Positions 1 through 8,623 of a stretch of DNA of 64,000 nucleotides are shown piece by piece. Under the pieces are notes generated by a model. That model worked only from the letters and a program-made list of their open reading frames with translations. It ran no database searches and was not told the DNA's origin. This stretch comes from Rhodoferax lacus (GTDB lineage: Bacteria; Pseudomonadota; Gammaproteobacteria; Burkholderiales; Burkholderiaceae_C). The first letter of the stretch is position 1. Each line of letters starts with the position of its first letter. Location of the stretch: contig NZ_QFZK01000001.1 of assembly GCF_003415675.1 (NCBI RefSeq), positions 124,001-188,000 on the forward strand, in the 5' to 3' direction. Both the position numbers and the translations under genes were made by a program.

Positions 1-1057
1 CTGCTTCAGTGCCCTCGGCATACACCACCTTGATGGGCTGCAGCCGTGCTTTGCCATCGTCCAGCACATACACAATGGTGCCGCGCGTGCCTTGCACCAC
101 GGCCGCTTGCGGGATGGTGGTGGCGTCTGCCAGGGTAGTCACGGTTTGCGAGATGTCCACATACGCGCCGGGCCATAGCTTGCCTTCCTTGTTGGCAAAT
201 ACGGCTCTGGCCTGCACCGTTCCGGAGCTGGCCGTGACGCTGTTGTCCACAAACTGCAGTCGCCCCTTGAAGCTGCCGCCGCCGTCGGCCAGCTTGGCCG
301 TGACCGGCGCACCTCCAGCCTTGAGGGCCGCCAGGGCATCGGGCAGATTGCGCTGCGGGATGCTGAAGGCAATGGCAATCGGGTCGAGCTGGGTAATCGT
401 CACCAGCGAAGTGGTGTTGGCCTGCACCAGGCTGCCCACCGACACATTCACCACACCAGCCCGACCTGAGATGGGCGCTGTGATGCGGTCAAAGGACAGG
501 CTGACTTTGCTGGCATCAATGGCGGCCTGGTCTGCCACCGTGCTGGCCGAGGTGGACTCCACCAGCGTCTGGGCCGTGTCCACCGCGCCTTGCGAAATAA
601 AGTTCTGCGCAAACAGTTGCTTGGCCCGCTCAAATTGCCGCTTGGCATCGGCCACAGCGGCCTGGTCTTTCACCAACTGGGCGCGTGCCTTGGCCAGGTT
701 GGCCTCGTCGGTACGGGAGTCCAGCGTAATCAGCAACTGCCCGGCCTTCACAAACTGTCCATCTGAAAAATGCAGCTTGGCCACCGTGCTGGTGACCTGG
801 GAGCGCAGGTCCACGCTGGTCAGCGGCGTGACGATGCCATTGCCCTGCAGGTTGACCGGGAAGTCCCTCTTTTGCGCTTTGACGGTGGTGACGGTGACGG
901 GTTGCAAGGGGGCAGAGGCTGTGGCTGCCGGGGCGCTAGCGGCGGCCGTCGGTGCACTGGCAGGTGCTGCCGTCTCTGTTTTGCCTGAACAGGCTCCCAA
1001 GAGCAAAGCTGACATGACGCAGAGCGTGGGGAGCGTAGTACGGGCAATTGATTTCAT
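1..1057 (-). CDS. RND efflux periplasmic adaptor, MdtA-like (3' end cut by window)
   Basis: Membrane-fusion lipoprotein that would link an inner-membrane RND pump to an outer-membrane channel. About 352 residues are present and the C-terminus lies beyond base 1. The N-terminus is a lipoprotein signal with lipobox LLGAC (Cys23), followed by an Ala/Pro/Thr-rich linker. A split biotinyl/lipoyl-like barrel follows (the VDLRSQVTSTV and APISGRAGVV segments) around an alpha-helical hairpin with FERAKQLFAQNFIS. The beta-barrel segment ITQLDPIAIAFSIPQ is typical of MdtA/AcrA adaptors. The start is the ATG at 1057, directly before the signal peptide. It lies 88 bp downstream of hemH on the same strand; its pump gene should lie outside the window. 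It is distinct from the second adaptor at 8.6 kb. Confidence 0.88.
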   Translation of the reverse strand, partial: MKSIARTTLPTLCVMSALLLGACSGKTETAAPASAPTAAASAPAATASAPLQPVTVTTVKAQKRDFPVNLQGNGIVTPLTSVDLRSQVTSTVAKLHFSDGQFVKAGQLLITLDSRTDEANLAKARAQLVKDQAAVADAKRQFERAKQLFAQNFISQGAVDTAQTLVESTSASTVADQAAIDASKVSLSFDRITAPISGRAGVVNVSVGSLVQANTTSLVTITQLDPIAIAFSIPQRNLPDALAALKAGGAPVTAKLADGGGSFKGRLQFVDNSVTASSGTVQARAVFANKEGKLWPGAYVDISQTVTTLADATTIPQAAVVQGTRGTIVYVLDDGKARLQPIKVVYAEGTEA

Positions 1058-1145
1058 GGTTTCAAATCATAGGGCCGCAAGATGAAGCAAATCTGTTTCA
1101 AGGCGGCCGTGGGTAAAGCTGGCGTAAAAGCGTGAGAACCGGCGC

Positions 1146-2237
1146 CTAGGCTTTGGCACCCAGCGCCAGCGCAGCCGTACGGCTGGCTGCCAGCACCTGA
1201 GGATCGACCGTGTCCAGCGTATTCCAGCCAAGCAGATGCTGCTGTGTCACGTTGCACAGGGCGGTGATCCACTCCGGGTCATCGTTCAGGCAGGGGATGT
1301 AGTGAAAAGTCTGGCCGCCGGCGTGCAGGAAGGCCTCGCGCGCTTCCATATTGATTTCTTCCAGCGTCTCCAGGCAGTCGCTGGTGAAGCCCGGGCAGAT
1401 CAGGTCCACGCGCTTCACACCGGCTTTGCCCATGGCAATCAGGGTAGGCTCGGTGTAGGGCTCCAGCCATTTGGCCCGGCCCAAGCGGGACTGGAAGGTG
1501 ACCTGGCACTGGTCTTTGGACAGGCCCAGCTTTTCGGTCAGCAGACGGGCGGTCTTGAAGCACTCGCAGTGGTAGGGGTCGCCCAGGTGCAGGCTGCGCT
1601 CTGGGATGCCATGAAAGCTCATCACCAGTTTGTCGGGCAGGCCATTCTTTTTCCAATGCCGCAGCACGCTGGCGGCCAGGGCGGAAATGTAGTCGGGGTG
1701 GTCGTGGTAGTGGTTGATGAAGCGCAGCTCAGGCAGCGCGCGTGTTTTTTGCGCCCACTGGTAAACCGCATCAAACACGCTGGCCGTGGTGGTGGCCGAA
1801 TACTGCGGGTAGGCCGGCACTACCAATACACGGGTCACGCCATCGGCCTTCAGAGCATCGAGTTGCGAGGCAATCGAGGTGCTGCCGTAGCGCATGGCCC
1901 AGCGCACCTTCACATGGTGGTTGCGCTGGCCCAGCCAGCCTTGCAGCAGTTTGGCCTGCTTCTCGGTCCAGACCTTGAGCGGGGAGCCTTCGGGTGTCCA
2001 GATGCTGGCGTACTTGGCGGCTGACTTGGCCGGGCGAAAGCGCAGGATGATGCCATGCAGGATCAGCAACCACAGCAGGCGTGGAATCTCCACCACGCGC
2101 TGATCGCTCAAAAATTCGGCCAGGTAGCGGCGCACCGCCTTGGTTGTGGGTTCATCGGGCGTACCCAGGTTGCACAGCAGCACGGCCGTGCGCGGCACCT
2201 GGCCATGTTGGAAGGGAGGTTCGGGAGAGAAGGGCAT
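1146..2237 (-). CDS. hemH: Ferrochelatase
   Basis: Inserts Fe2+ into protoporphyrin IX in the last step of protoheme synthesis. The protein has 363 residues, normal for bacterial HemH. The N-terminal LLCNLGTPDEP segment, the catalytic histidine in MSFHGIPERS (His209) and the CPGFTSDCLETLEE segment (281-294), which supplies the acidic residue of the active site, are all present. The ATG at 2237 is chosen because GGGAG lies 8 nt upstream on this strand and the protein starts just before the conserved core. An in-frame extension further upstream would run through the divergent gene and is not credible. It starts head-to-head with the HAD hydrolase gene, with essentially no intergenic DNA. Confidence 0.95.
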   Translation of the reverse strand: MPFSPEPPFQHGQVPRTAVLLCNLGTPDEPTTKAVRRYLAEFLSDQRVVEIPRLLWLLILHGIILRFRPAKSAAKYASIWTPEGSPLKVWTEKQAKLLQGWLGQRNHHVKVRWAMRYGSTSIASQLDALKADGVTRVLVVPAYPQYSATTTASVFDAVYQWAQKTRALPELRFINHYHDHPDYISALAASVLRHWKKNGLPDKLVMSFHGIPERSLHLGDPYHCECFKTARLLTEKLGLSKDQCQVTFQSRLGRAKWLEPYTEPTLIAMGKAGVKRVDLICPGFTSDCLETLEEINMEAREAFLHAGGQTFHYIPCLNDDPEWITALCNVTQQHLLGWNTLDTVDPQVLAASRTAALALGAKA

Positions 2238-2250
2238 GGGGTATTCTCCC
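2223..2250. promoter_or_regulatory. Symmetric divergent translation-start region of hemH and the HAD gene
   Basis: GGGAGA (2223-2228) and TCTCCC (2245-2250) form an inverted repeat. Each arm is a Shine-Dalgarno sequence for the strand on which it reads GGGAG. The plus-strand ATG at 2236 and the minus-strand ATG at 2237 lie in the central CATG, each 8 nt from its own Shine-Dalgarno. Promoters of both genes would have to lie inside the opposite coding sequence, so the two 5' leaders would be complementary. Confidence 0.5.
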
Positions 2251-2964
2251 GCACCTATGCTCGATATTTCACGCATCCAGGCAATAACCTTGGACCTGGA
2301 CGATACCCTCTGGCCGATTTGGCCAACCATTGAAGTGGCCGAGCTGCGTCTGCAGGAGTGGCTGAGGGCCAAGGCTCCGCGCACCTCTGCGCTTTTCGCC
2401 AGTCCGCACACGCGCATGGCTCTGCGCGAACAGGCGCAGACCGGTTGGCCAGACCAGCACCACGACTTGAGCTTCATGCGCCGCGAGATGATCCGCCTGG
2501 GCCTGCAGCAAAGTGCCGAAGACCAGGACCTGGCGGGCCCCGCCTTTGGTGTCTTTTTTGACGCCCGCCAGCAGGTCACCCTGTTCGAGGATGTCGTACC
2601 CGCTCTGGCACTTCTGTCGGCACGCTGGCCGGTGCTGGCCCTGTCGAATGGCAATGCGGATGTGCACCGCGTGGGCATAGGCCAATACTTCTGTGGTTCA
2701 GTCAGCGCGCGTGAGGTCGGTGTGGGCAAGCCGGATGTGCGAATTTTTCAGGCTGCGGCCCAAAGCCTGCAACTCGATGCAGATCAGATCCTGCATGTGG
2801 GTGATGACGAAAGCCTGGACGTGTTGGGGGCGCTGGACGCTGGTATGCAAACCGCCTGGGTCAACCGCAGCGACAAACTCTGGGGCTACCCGGCGCAGCC
2901 GCATGCCACCGTGGTCAGCATGGCCGAGCTGTGCGCAGTGCTGGGCGCTGTGGCTGCGGCCTGA
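2236..2964 (+). CDS. HAD-superfamily hydrolase (subfamily IA)
   Basis: Haloacid-dehalogenase-type phosphatase of unknown substrate. Motif I is DLDDTLWP with nucleophile Asp20 and acid/base Asp22. Motif II is in LALSNGNADV, motif III is the Lys of GVGKPDVRIF, and motif IV is HVGDDESLDVLGALDAGM. A helical cap sits between motifs I and II. I use the ATG at 2236 because it has GGGAG at 8 nt spacing. The ATG at 2257 (protein start MLDISRI) fits the core equally well but has no clear Shine-Dalgarno. The gene ends exactly where the convergent penicillin-acylase gene ends (2964/2965), with no spacer. Confidence 0.85.
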   Translation: MGYSPAPMLDISRIQAITLDLDDTLWPIWPTIEVAELRLQEWLRAKAPRTSALFASPHTRMALREQAQTGWPDQHHDLSFMRREMIRLGLQQSAEDQDLAGPAFGVFFDARQQVTLFEDVVPALALLSARWPVLALSNGNADVHRVGIGQYFCGSVSAREVGVGKPDVRIFQAAAQSLQLDADQILHVGDDESLDVLGALDAGMQTAWVNRSDKLWGYPAQPHATVVSMAELCAVLGAVAAA

Positions 2965-5415
2965 CTACGGTTTGGGTTGCAGCGTCAGCGTGCTGTCGGT
3001 GTGGGCATGGATATCGGCCGCACCCAGGCGTTGGCGCGCGTACAGGCCTTGCGCAAAGCGCTCGGCCTGGTCGCTGTAGTGGCGGTCAAACAGCACGCCG
3101 CTTTGCCCGACCGGGTTGATGCCCAAGGACTTGTCGGGGGCGCCAAAGTCGATCACCCGGCGGGTGGACGGGCCAAAGGTCACAGCCCAGGGCGCAGGGC
3201 CTATGGCCTGTGACAGGTTGTTGGGTGTCTCGCGTCCACCGGGCACGGCAAAGGGGCCCACGTCGAACAACCGGTCCAGCGGCTTTTGCTGCCCCAGCGG
3301 ATGCCTGTGGGTCAGGGTGTGGGTGTTGGCCCAGGTCCAGTCGATCAGGCTGGTGCCGTACAGGCCCATCATGTGCTTGAGCGTGTTGCTCCAGGCCACG
3401 CGCACCGTCTCAAAGTGGCTTTCCTTCTGGGGCGTCTTGATGTTGTTCCACCAGGGTGAGTGGACGTCGGCCACCAGCCGGGGCAGGGCGTGGTCCAGTG
3501 CCGGTGTGCCCAGCAGGTTCTGGAATTGCAGTTCGCCCAGCTCATCTTCAAAAACGGCCTTGGACAGCTCATAGCTGAGCTGGCTGAACAGGCTGGCTGC
3601 CACGCTGTTGGGTTCATAGCAGCCGTCCCACTTCTGCAGGGGTTCCATGAAGGCGCGGTCATTGGGGTCGGTGGCCACCCGGTCAATCATGGGCAGGAGC
3701 AACTTGAGGACGCGCTTGGGGTAGTCGTTGCAGACGTCGAGCTGCAGCCGGGTTGTCAGCTCCGGGGTCCATTTGCTTTTGCCATCCTGGAGCAAGTCGT
3801 CCAGCCGCTTGGCGCGGTCGGGCAACAGGTAGTAGCCGGGTACGGGTACCACGCTGGCTGGCTGCTGGTTGGCAGAGACGATGTAGCCACGGGCGGGGTT
3901 CTCTTCCTGCGGATTGAAGCTGAAGTTGTAGAAGCCGCCCTTCTCGGCTTCTCCCTTGCTGGCGTCCAGAATGAACAGGGGGTTTGCACCCTCGGGGCGC
4001 TGCGGCAGCTTGGCTGCGGCCCACCAGGCAATGTCGCCGCTGGTGTTGGCCCACAGGATGTTGAGCCCCGGTGCGTGAACCATTTCAGCTGCGGCGCGGG
4101 CCTTGTCGCGTGTGTCGGCGCGGTTGAGCTGGTAGAGCGCCTCTTCGATGGGGTTGTCGGTCTCCAGAAAGGCCCACCACATGGCAATCGGCGTGTTGCC
4201 ATAGTTCTGGTGAAAGGCGTCGGTCACGATGGGGCCATGCGGGCCGGTGCGCAAGGGCAGCACCACGTCGGCCGCACCTTTGACCTTGATGGTGTCGTTC
4301 GTCACTTGCAGGTCTACCCACTGGTCCTGGTGCCAGACCTGCCCCGGGTTGGCGGGGTTGGCTTTCTCGGCAATCAGGTCAATGTCATCGTTTTCAAACA
4401 TGGTCACGCTCCAGCCGAAGCGGGTGTTGTGACCCAGCAAGGCCAGCGGGTTGAGTGCGTTGAAGTGCCCATACAGCTCAAAGCCCGGCGCCCGCAGGTG
4501 GGCTTCGTACCAGGTGGCCGGTACCGAGAAGCCAATGTGGGGGTCACCCGCCAGTATCGGCTTGCCACTTTGCGTGCGCTGGCCCGAAACAACCCAGGCG
4601 TTGCTGCCCTGAAACTCGCCCATGCCGGCTGACCGCAGGGCCTGGCGGCTGACTTGTGCGAGCTGGTTCAAGCCCTCCCAGTCCTGCGTGCTCAGAGCCA
4701 CTGCCTTGCCACTGGATGTACCTGCGGGCGCGCTGCCGGGGCTTGCCAGTGCCGTGTCCAGGCTTCTGAGCCCGCCCTCGGGGTGAGGCTCGGTGTCAAA
4801 CACGCCCAGATACTGGGGCCCCAGCTTGTCGCGGACAAAGGTCATCAAGGGTTCGGTCTTGAAGGCGGCTGCAAAGCTGTAGGCCAGGTAGCCGCTCACG
4901 GCCGCCGCGTCCTCAGGGGTGAAGGGCCGCTTGCGGATGCCCAGCGCATCAAACTCCATGGGTGCGGGGTGCGTGGCCTGAAACTGGTTGACGCCGTCCA
5001 GATAGGCCAGCAGGGCACGGCTGGCCGGGCTTTGCGGGGCCAGGCGTGCCACCATGGTCTTGGCGTGTTCGCGCAGGCGCAGGGTGCGAAACAGCTTGTC
5101 GCTATCGAGCAGCCTGGGGCCAAACACTTCGGCCAATTCCCCATTGGCCAGGCGGCGCGCCATCTCCATTTGGAACAGGCGGTCCTGTGCGTGCACATAG
5201 CCCAGGGCGCGGTACAGGTCGGCCTCGTTGTCGGCGTGGATGTGCGGCACGCCGCGTTCGTCATACTGCACCGTGACGGTCGCACTCAGGCGTTCCAGGG
5301 ACATGGTTCCCTCGCGCACCGGCAGCTTGGTATGCACGTACCAGGCAGCACCCGCCGCCAGGGCGAGCAGTAGAGCCAATAGGGTGGCTGCAATCACGAG
5401 GCTGGTTTTTTTCAT
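2965..5415 (-). CDS. Penicillin acylase family (Ntn-hydrolase) protein
   Basis: Periplasmic or secreted amidohydrolase precursor of 816 residues. This family cleaves itself into alpha and beta chains and hydrolyses N-acyl amides, including beta-lactams and, in some members, acyl-homoserine lactones. Residues 1-27 form a signal peptide or anchor. The nucleophile at the beta-chain N-terminus is the Ser of GSNAWVVSG (about Ser271). The conserved GDPHIGFSVPATWYEAHLR and FGWSVTMFENDDIDL segments follow. The alpha-chain part starts VQYDERGVPHIHADNEADLYRALGY. I prefer the ATG at 5415 over a GTG 24 nt upstream because it starts at the signal peptide. The substrate cannot be read from sequence. Confidence 0.88.
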   Translation of the reverse strand: MKKTSLVIAATLLALLLALAAGAAWYVHTKLPVREGTMSLERLSATVTVQYDERGVPHIHADNEADLYRALGYVHAQDRLFQMEMARRLANGELAEVFGPRLLDSDKLFRTLRLREHAKTMVARLAPQSPASRALLAYLDGVNQFQATHPAPMEFDALGIRKRPFTPEDAAAVSGYLAYSFAAAFKTEPLMTFVRDKLGPQYLGVFDTEPHPEGGLRSLDTALASPGSAPAGTSSGKAVALSTQDWEGLNQLAQVSRQALRSAGMGEFQGSNAWVVSGQRTQSGKPILAGDPHIGFSVPATWYEAHLRAPGFELYGHFNALNPLALLGHNTRFGWSVTMFENDDIDLIAEKANPANPGQVWHQDQWVDLQVTNDTIKVKGAADVVLPLRTGPHGPIVTDAFHQNYGNTPIAMWWAFLETDNPIEEALYQLNRADTRDKARAAAEMVHAPGLNILWANTSGDIAWWAAAKLPQRPEGANPLFILDASKGEAEKGGFYNFSFNPQEENPARGYIVSANQQPASVVPVPGYYLLPDRAKRLDDLLQDGKSKWTPELTTRLQLDVCNDYPKRVLKLLLPMIDRVATDPNDRAFMEPLQKWDGCYEPNSVAASLFSQLSYELSKAVFEDELGELQFQNLLGTPALDHALPRLVADVHSPWWNNIKTPQKESHFETVRVAWSNTLKHMMGLYGTSLIDWTWANTHTLTHRHPLGQQKPLDRLFDVGPFAVPGGRETPNNLSQAIGPAPWAVTFGPSTRRVIDFGAPDKSLGINPVGQSGVLFDRHYSDQAERFAQGLYARQRLGAADIHAHTDSTLTLQPKP

Positions 5416-5462
5416 TCTTTTATCCGTGGGTACTGCCACAGTCTAGCGCGGGTACATACCTG

Positions 5463-6776
5463 TTAGGCAAGCGCCAGGGCCGCAGATTTGCCACTCTGCA
5501 CTGCCCCTTCCAGGGTGGCCGGGTAGGGGCCGTCCACATAGTCACCACAGGCCAGCAGGCCCGGGGCTATGTGCTGCGCCGGGCGCTGCAGGCCGGGTGT
5601 GCAGGCAAAGGTGGCGCGCTTTTCCAGTACGGTTTGTACCAGCACGGGGGACGAGCCACGCAGCAGGCCGCCAAGATGCGCCTGGGCCTGCTGCAGGACC
5701 TTGCCCTGAAGCACGGCGCGCTCGTCCGTGCTGGCGCTGACCACAAAGGCCAACAGCCCCGCCGGGCCGTCCAGTTGGCCGCGGTCAAACACAAACTGCG
5801 CCGGGCATTCGGCGCTGCTGCGCAGTGCCAGCATGGGCTGGGGCAGGCGCGTGCTGCCCGCTTGCAGGTAGACGGTGGCTATGCCTTCGTGTTGCAGTTG
5901 GCTGGCTGTTAAAGCCCAGGCCTGCAGGGCGGGAGCTGCCTCGCCACGGGCCTGGCCCAGCAACTGGCTGGCCACTGAGGGTGAGGTAGCCCAGAGCACA
6001 GCGTCAAACGCCTCATCATTCACCCGCCACTGCGAAGGTGCCTGCGCTGGCGAAAGTAGCTCCAATTGCTCCACGCGGCAGCCCGGGCGCAGGCTGGCAC
6101 CGCGCTGGCCCAGCCAGGCGGCAGCCGCATCGGGGAACAGGGCGGATAGATCGGTGCGGGGCAGCAGCAGGTTGGAGCTGCCGCGCCCGCTCAGCAACGA
6201 ATCCTTGAGCACACGCAAAAACACCTGGCCGCTGGAGCGCTCGGGCGGGGTGTTCAGCGCGGAGACGCACAATGGCTCTATCAGTGTTTGAATGACCTTG
6301 GGTGCCAGGCCCCGGCACAGATCGGTCACGGTGGTGGCAGTTGCGCAGCGAAAGCCGGCCATCTGCCAGCTGCTGGTGGTGCGCAGCAGCGACCACTTGT
6401 CGGCTACGCTCCAGCCACGCGCGCTCCAGATGCCGCCCAGCACGTCCAGCGGCATGGGCCAGTCTGGCAACTGCAGGCCCAGGCCATCAGGAAAGAGCAG
6501 GGTCAGCGGCAGGCGCAGCAGCGCTTGCTTTGGGTCCACTCCCACCGTGCGCATCAGCGCCAGCGTGTCGGCATAGGCACCAATCAGGATGTGCTGGCCG
6601 TTGTCCAGCAGCACAGCGCTGCCATCGGGCAGGGTGGTGGGCATGGCGCGTGCGCGGCCGCCCCAGGTGCGGGTGGCTTCAAATACCGTGACCCGGTGTC
6701 CGGCCTCGGTGGCCGTCACCGCAGCGGCCATGCCGGCCCAGCCGCCACCCACCACGGCGACCTGCAGGGCCTTCAC
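5463..6776 (-). CDS. hpnE: Hydroxysqualene dehydroxylase
   Basis: FAD-dependent enzyme that reduces hydroxysqualene to squalene, the third step of the HpnCDE route to hopanoid precursors. It has 437 residues, normal for the family. The N-terminal dinucleotide fold is VAVVGGGWAGMAAA (7-20), with the FEATRTWGGRAR motif at about 35-46; the C-terminus has the family ending LACGDYVDGPYPATLEGAVQSG. It overlaps hpnD by 4 bp (ATGA), which points to translational coupling. The last gene of the hpnC-hpnD-hpnE operon; no squalene-hopene cyclase is in the window. Confidence 0.92.
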   Translation of the reverse strand: MKALQVAVVGGGWAGMAAAVTATEAGHRVTVFEATRTWGGRARAMPTTLPDGSAVLLDNGQHILIGAYADTLALMRTVGVDPKQALLRLPLTLLFPDGLGLQLPDWPMPLDVLGGIWSARGWSVADKWSLLRTTSSWQMAGFRCATATTVTDLCRGLAPKVIQTLIEPLCVSALNTPPERSSGQVFLRVLKDSLLSGRGSSNLLLPRTDLSALFPDAAAAWLGQRGASLRPGCRVEQLELLSPAQAPSQWRVNDEAFDAVLWATSPSVASQLLGQARGEAAPALQAWALTASQLQHEGIATVYLQAGSTRLPQPMLALRSSAECPAQFVFDRGQLDGPAGLLAFVVSASTDERAVLQGKVLQQAQAHLGGLLRGSSPVLVQTVLEKRATFACTPGLQRPAQHIAPGLLACGDYVDGPYPATLEGAVQSGKSAALALA

Positions 6777-7612
6777 ATGGTGCCCAGGGCTTGGACCTTC
6801 CAGGCCAGCCAGAGCTTGCGCAGCGGCGTGAGCCGGGTGCGCTGGTGCAGCACCTGGAACTGGTCGGCTTCTATCTCGCGCAGCAGGGTGCGGTAGATGC
6901 TGGCCATCATCAGTCCGGGCTTCTGGGCACGCCGGTCGGCCGCTGGCAGCAGGGCCAGCGCCTGGTCGTACAGGCCATGTGCGCGCTTGGCCTGGAACTG
7001 CATGAGCGCAGTGAAACGCTCCGAGTAGCCGCGCTTCAAAATTTCGTGGGCCTTGACATCGAACTGCTGCAGCTCGCTCACCGGCAGGTAGATGCGTCCG
7101 CGCAACGCGTCTTCGCCCACGTCACGGATGATGTTGGTGAGCTGCAGGGCCTGGCCCAGGGTGTGGGCATATTCGGTGGTGGCCGCTTCGGTCTGGCCAA
7201 AGATGCGGGCTGCGACTTCACCCACCACACCGGCCACCAGGTGGCAGTAGCGCTGCAGGTTGGGGTAGTCCAGGTAGCGGGTTTGCTCCAGATCCATCTG
7301 GCAGCCGTCGATCACGGCTTGCAGGTGGCGTGCCTCTATGCCGTAGTTGCTGGTGTGCGGCATGAGGGCCTTCATTACCGGGTGGCTGGGCTGGCCGGCA
7401 AAAGCCTGGGCCACTTCGGTCTTCCACCAGGCCAGTTTGGTGGCGGCCACTCCCGCGTCCACCATCTCGTCCACCACGTCATCGACTTCGCGGCAAAAGG
7501 CATAGAAGGCGGTGATAGCGGCGCGCCTTGGCGCAGGCAGAAACAGGAAGGCGTAATAAAAGCTGCTGCCGGAGGCCACGGCTTTTTGCTGTACGTATTG
7601 TTCGGGGGTCAT
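6773..7612 (-). CDS. hpnD: Presqualene diphosphate synthase
   Basis: Condenses two farnesyl diphosphates to presqualene diphosphate. The 279-residue trans-isoprenyl diphosphate synthase fold has both aspartate-rich motifs: REVDDVVDEMVD near residue 42 and NIIRDVGEDALRGRIYLP near residue 160. The FYYAFLFLPAPRRAAITAFYAFCR segment precedes the first motif, as in HpnD and phytoene synthases. It sits between hpnC (33 bp upstream) and hpnE (4 bp overlap), and this neighbourhood separates it from phytoene synthase. Confidence 0.93.
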   Translation of the reverse strand: MTPEQYVQQKAVASGSSFYYAFLFLPAPRRAAITAFYAFCREVDDVVDEMVDAGVAATKLAWWKTEVAQAFAGQPSHPVMKALMPHTSNYGIEARHLQAVIDGCQMDLEQTRYLDYPNLQRYCHLVAGVVGEVAARIFGQTEAATTEYAHTLGQALQLTNIIRDVGEDALRGRIYLPVSELQQFDVKAHEILKRGYSERFTALMQFQAKRAHGLYDQALALLPAADRRAQKPGLMMASIYRTLLREIEADQFQVLHQRTRLTPLRKLWLAWKVQALGTM

Positions 7613-7645
7613 GCGGCTATTGTCCCATTCGCAGGTGCATGGTTT

Positions 7646-8506
7646 CTACATCCACAAGGCGCGCCAAAGCATCACCGCAAAGTCCATGCTGCGCAAGGTG
7701 GGGCGCTGGCGCAGGGTGGCGTAGTGCAGTGCCTCGATCTTGTCCAGAATGCGCAGACCTCCTTGCACCACCAAACGCAATTCCCATCCAGCGCGTCCTG
7801 GCACCGCATGCACCAGCGGCGCGCCCTGGGCCATGAGGGCGCGGGCTTCGCGCACGCACTGCGCCACCATGCGCGTGGCCTCTGGCGTTTGTTTGAGTGC
7901 CAGCAGATCGGCCTGTGCCACGCCGTGCTCTGTGCGCATGGCCTCGGTGAAGTAAAAGCGTCCGCGCGGGATGTCCACACTGGGGTCTTGCCAGAAGTTG
8001 ATGAGTTGCAGGGCGGTGCAGATAGCGTCGCTTTGCTGCAGGGACTGCGCATCGCTCACTCCGTACAGGTGCAGCAGCAGGCGGCCAATGGGGTTGGCGG
8101 AGCGGCGGCAATAGTCGCGCAGCTCGGCTTCGTCCCGGTAGGCGCTCTGGTCCCGGGTCTTTTCGATGTCCTGCTGGAACGCATCCAGCAAATCGAGCAG
8201 CAGCTGCAGTGGCAGTTTGTGGCTGTCCATGGTTCTGCGAACTGCAGTGAATACGCCAGCCCAGCGCGGATCCGCCAGCCCTGCGCCCTTGGGTCCGACT
8301 ACATCCAGCAGTTGCTGGCGGTAGTCGGACAGGGCCTGTAGCCGCTCGCTCGCTGTGGCATCGCCCTCGTCGGCAATGTCGTCGGCGGTGCGTGCAAAGT
8401 GGTAGATCGCTGCAATGGGTGCGCGCAGGTGCGCAGGGCACAGCACGGAGGCCACCGGAAAGTTTTCGTAATGTCCGATGCGTGTGTCGGCAGAGCTGCT
8501 GTTCAT
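7646..8506 (-). CDS. hpnC: Hydroxysqualene synthase
   Basis: Converts presqualene diphosphate to hydroxysqualene. The 286-residue squalene/phytoene-synthase-fold protein has FARTADDIADEGDA as first aspartate motif (about 38-51) and a second motif LINFWQDPSVDIPRGRFYF. The opening HYENFPVASVLCP is typical of HpnC. It is the first gene of the hpnCDE operon and is divergent from the efflux operon at 8.6 kb, so the 117-bp gap between them carries control elements for both. Confidence 0.92.
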   Translation of the reverse strand: MNSSSADTRIGHYENFPVASVLCPAHLRAPIAAIYHFARTADDIADEGDATASERLQALSDYRQQLLDVVGPKGAGLADPRWAGVFTAVRRTMDSHKLPLQLLLDLLDAFQQDIEKTRDQSAYRDEAELRDYCRRSANPIGRLLLHLYGVSDAQSLQQSDAICTALQLINFWQDPSVDIPRGRFYFTEAMRTEHGVAQADLLALKQTPEATRMVAQCVREARALMAQGAPLVHAVPGRAGWELRLVVQGGLRILDKIEALHYATLRQRPTLRSMDFAVMLWRALWM

Positions 8507-8527
8507 GCCCCGATTTTGCCCTGCGCC

Positions 8528-8556
8528 TTGACACCGGTCAGGGCTTACAATAAATT
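8528..8556 (+). promoter_or_regulatory. Sigma70-type promoter of the efflux operon
   Basis: A perfect -35 TTGACA (8528-8533) is followed after 17 bp by TAAATT (8551-8556), a 4 of 6 match to TATAAT. It points towards the adaptor gene at 8624. The operator-like palindrome at 8555-8576 overlaps the downstream edge of the -10 element. Confidence 0.5.
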
Positions 8557-8576
8557 ACTAACCTGCCGGTCATTAA
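8555..8576. promoter_or_regulatory. Operator-like palindrome, TetR-type candidate
   Basis: A 22-bp imperfect palindrome with 8 of 11 positions paired: half-site TTACTAACC against GGTCATTAA around a TGCC centre. Size, symmetry and position over the -10/start region of a drug-efflux operon resemble TetR/AcrR-family operators. No regulator gene is adjacent, so the protein that binds is unknown. It could also affect the divergent hpnC. Confidence 0.4.
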
Positions 8577-8623
8577 ACTGATCGCAGCCCTCCCTTCCGC
8601 ATTTTTACCTCCCGGGTCGTCCT

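Noticed and set aside
9..1085. A 358-codon plus-strand frame at the window start
   Set aside because: The minus strand encodes a clear RND adaptor with lipoprotein signal; the plus-strand product has no domain.
6773..8506. Phytoene synthases for carotenoids
   Set aside because: The tandem pair followed by an HpnE-type oxidoreductase matches the squalene genes; no carotenoid desaturase or cyclase is present.
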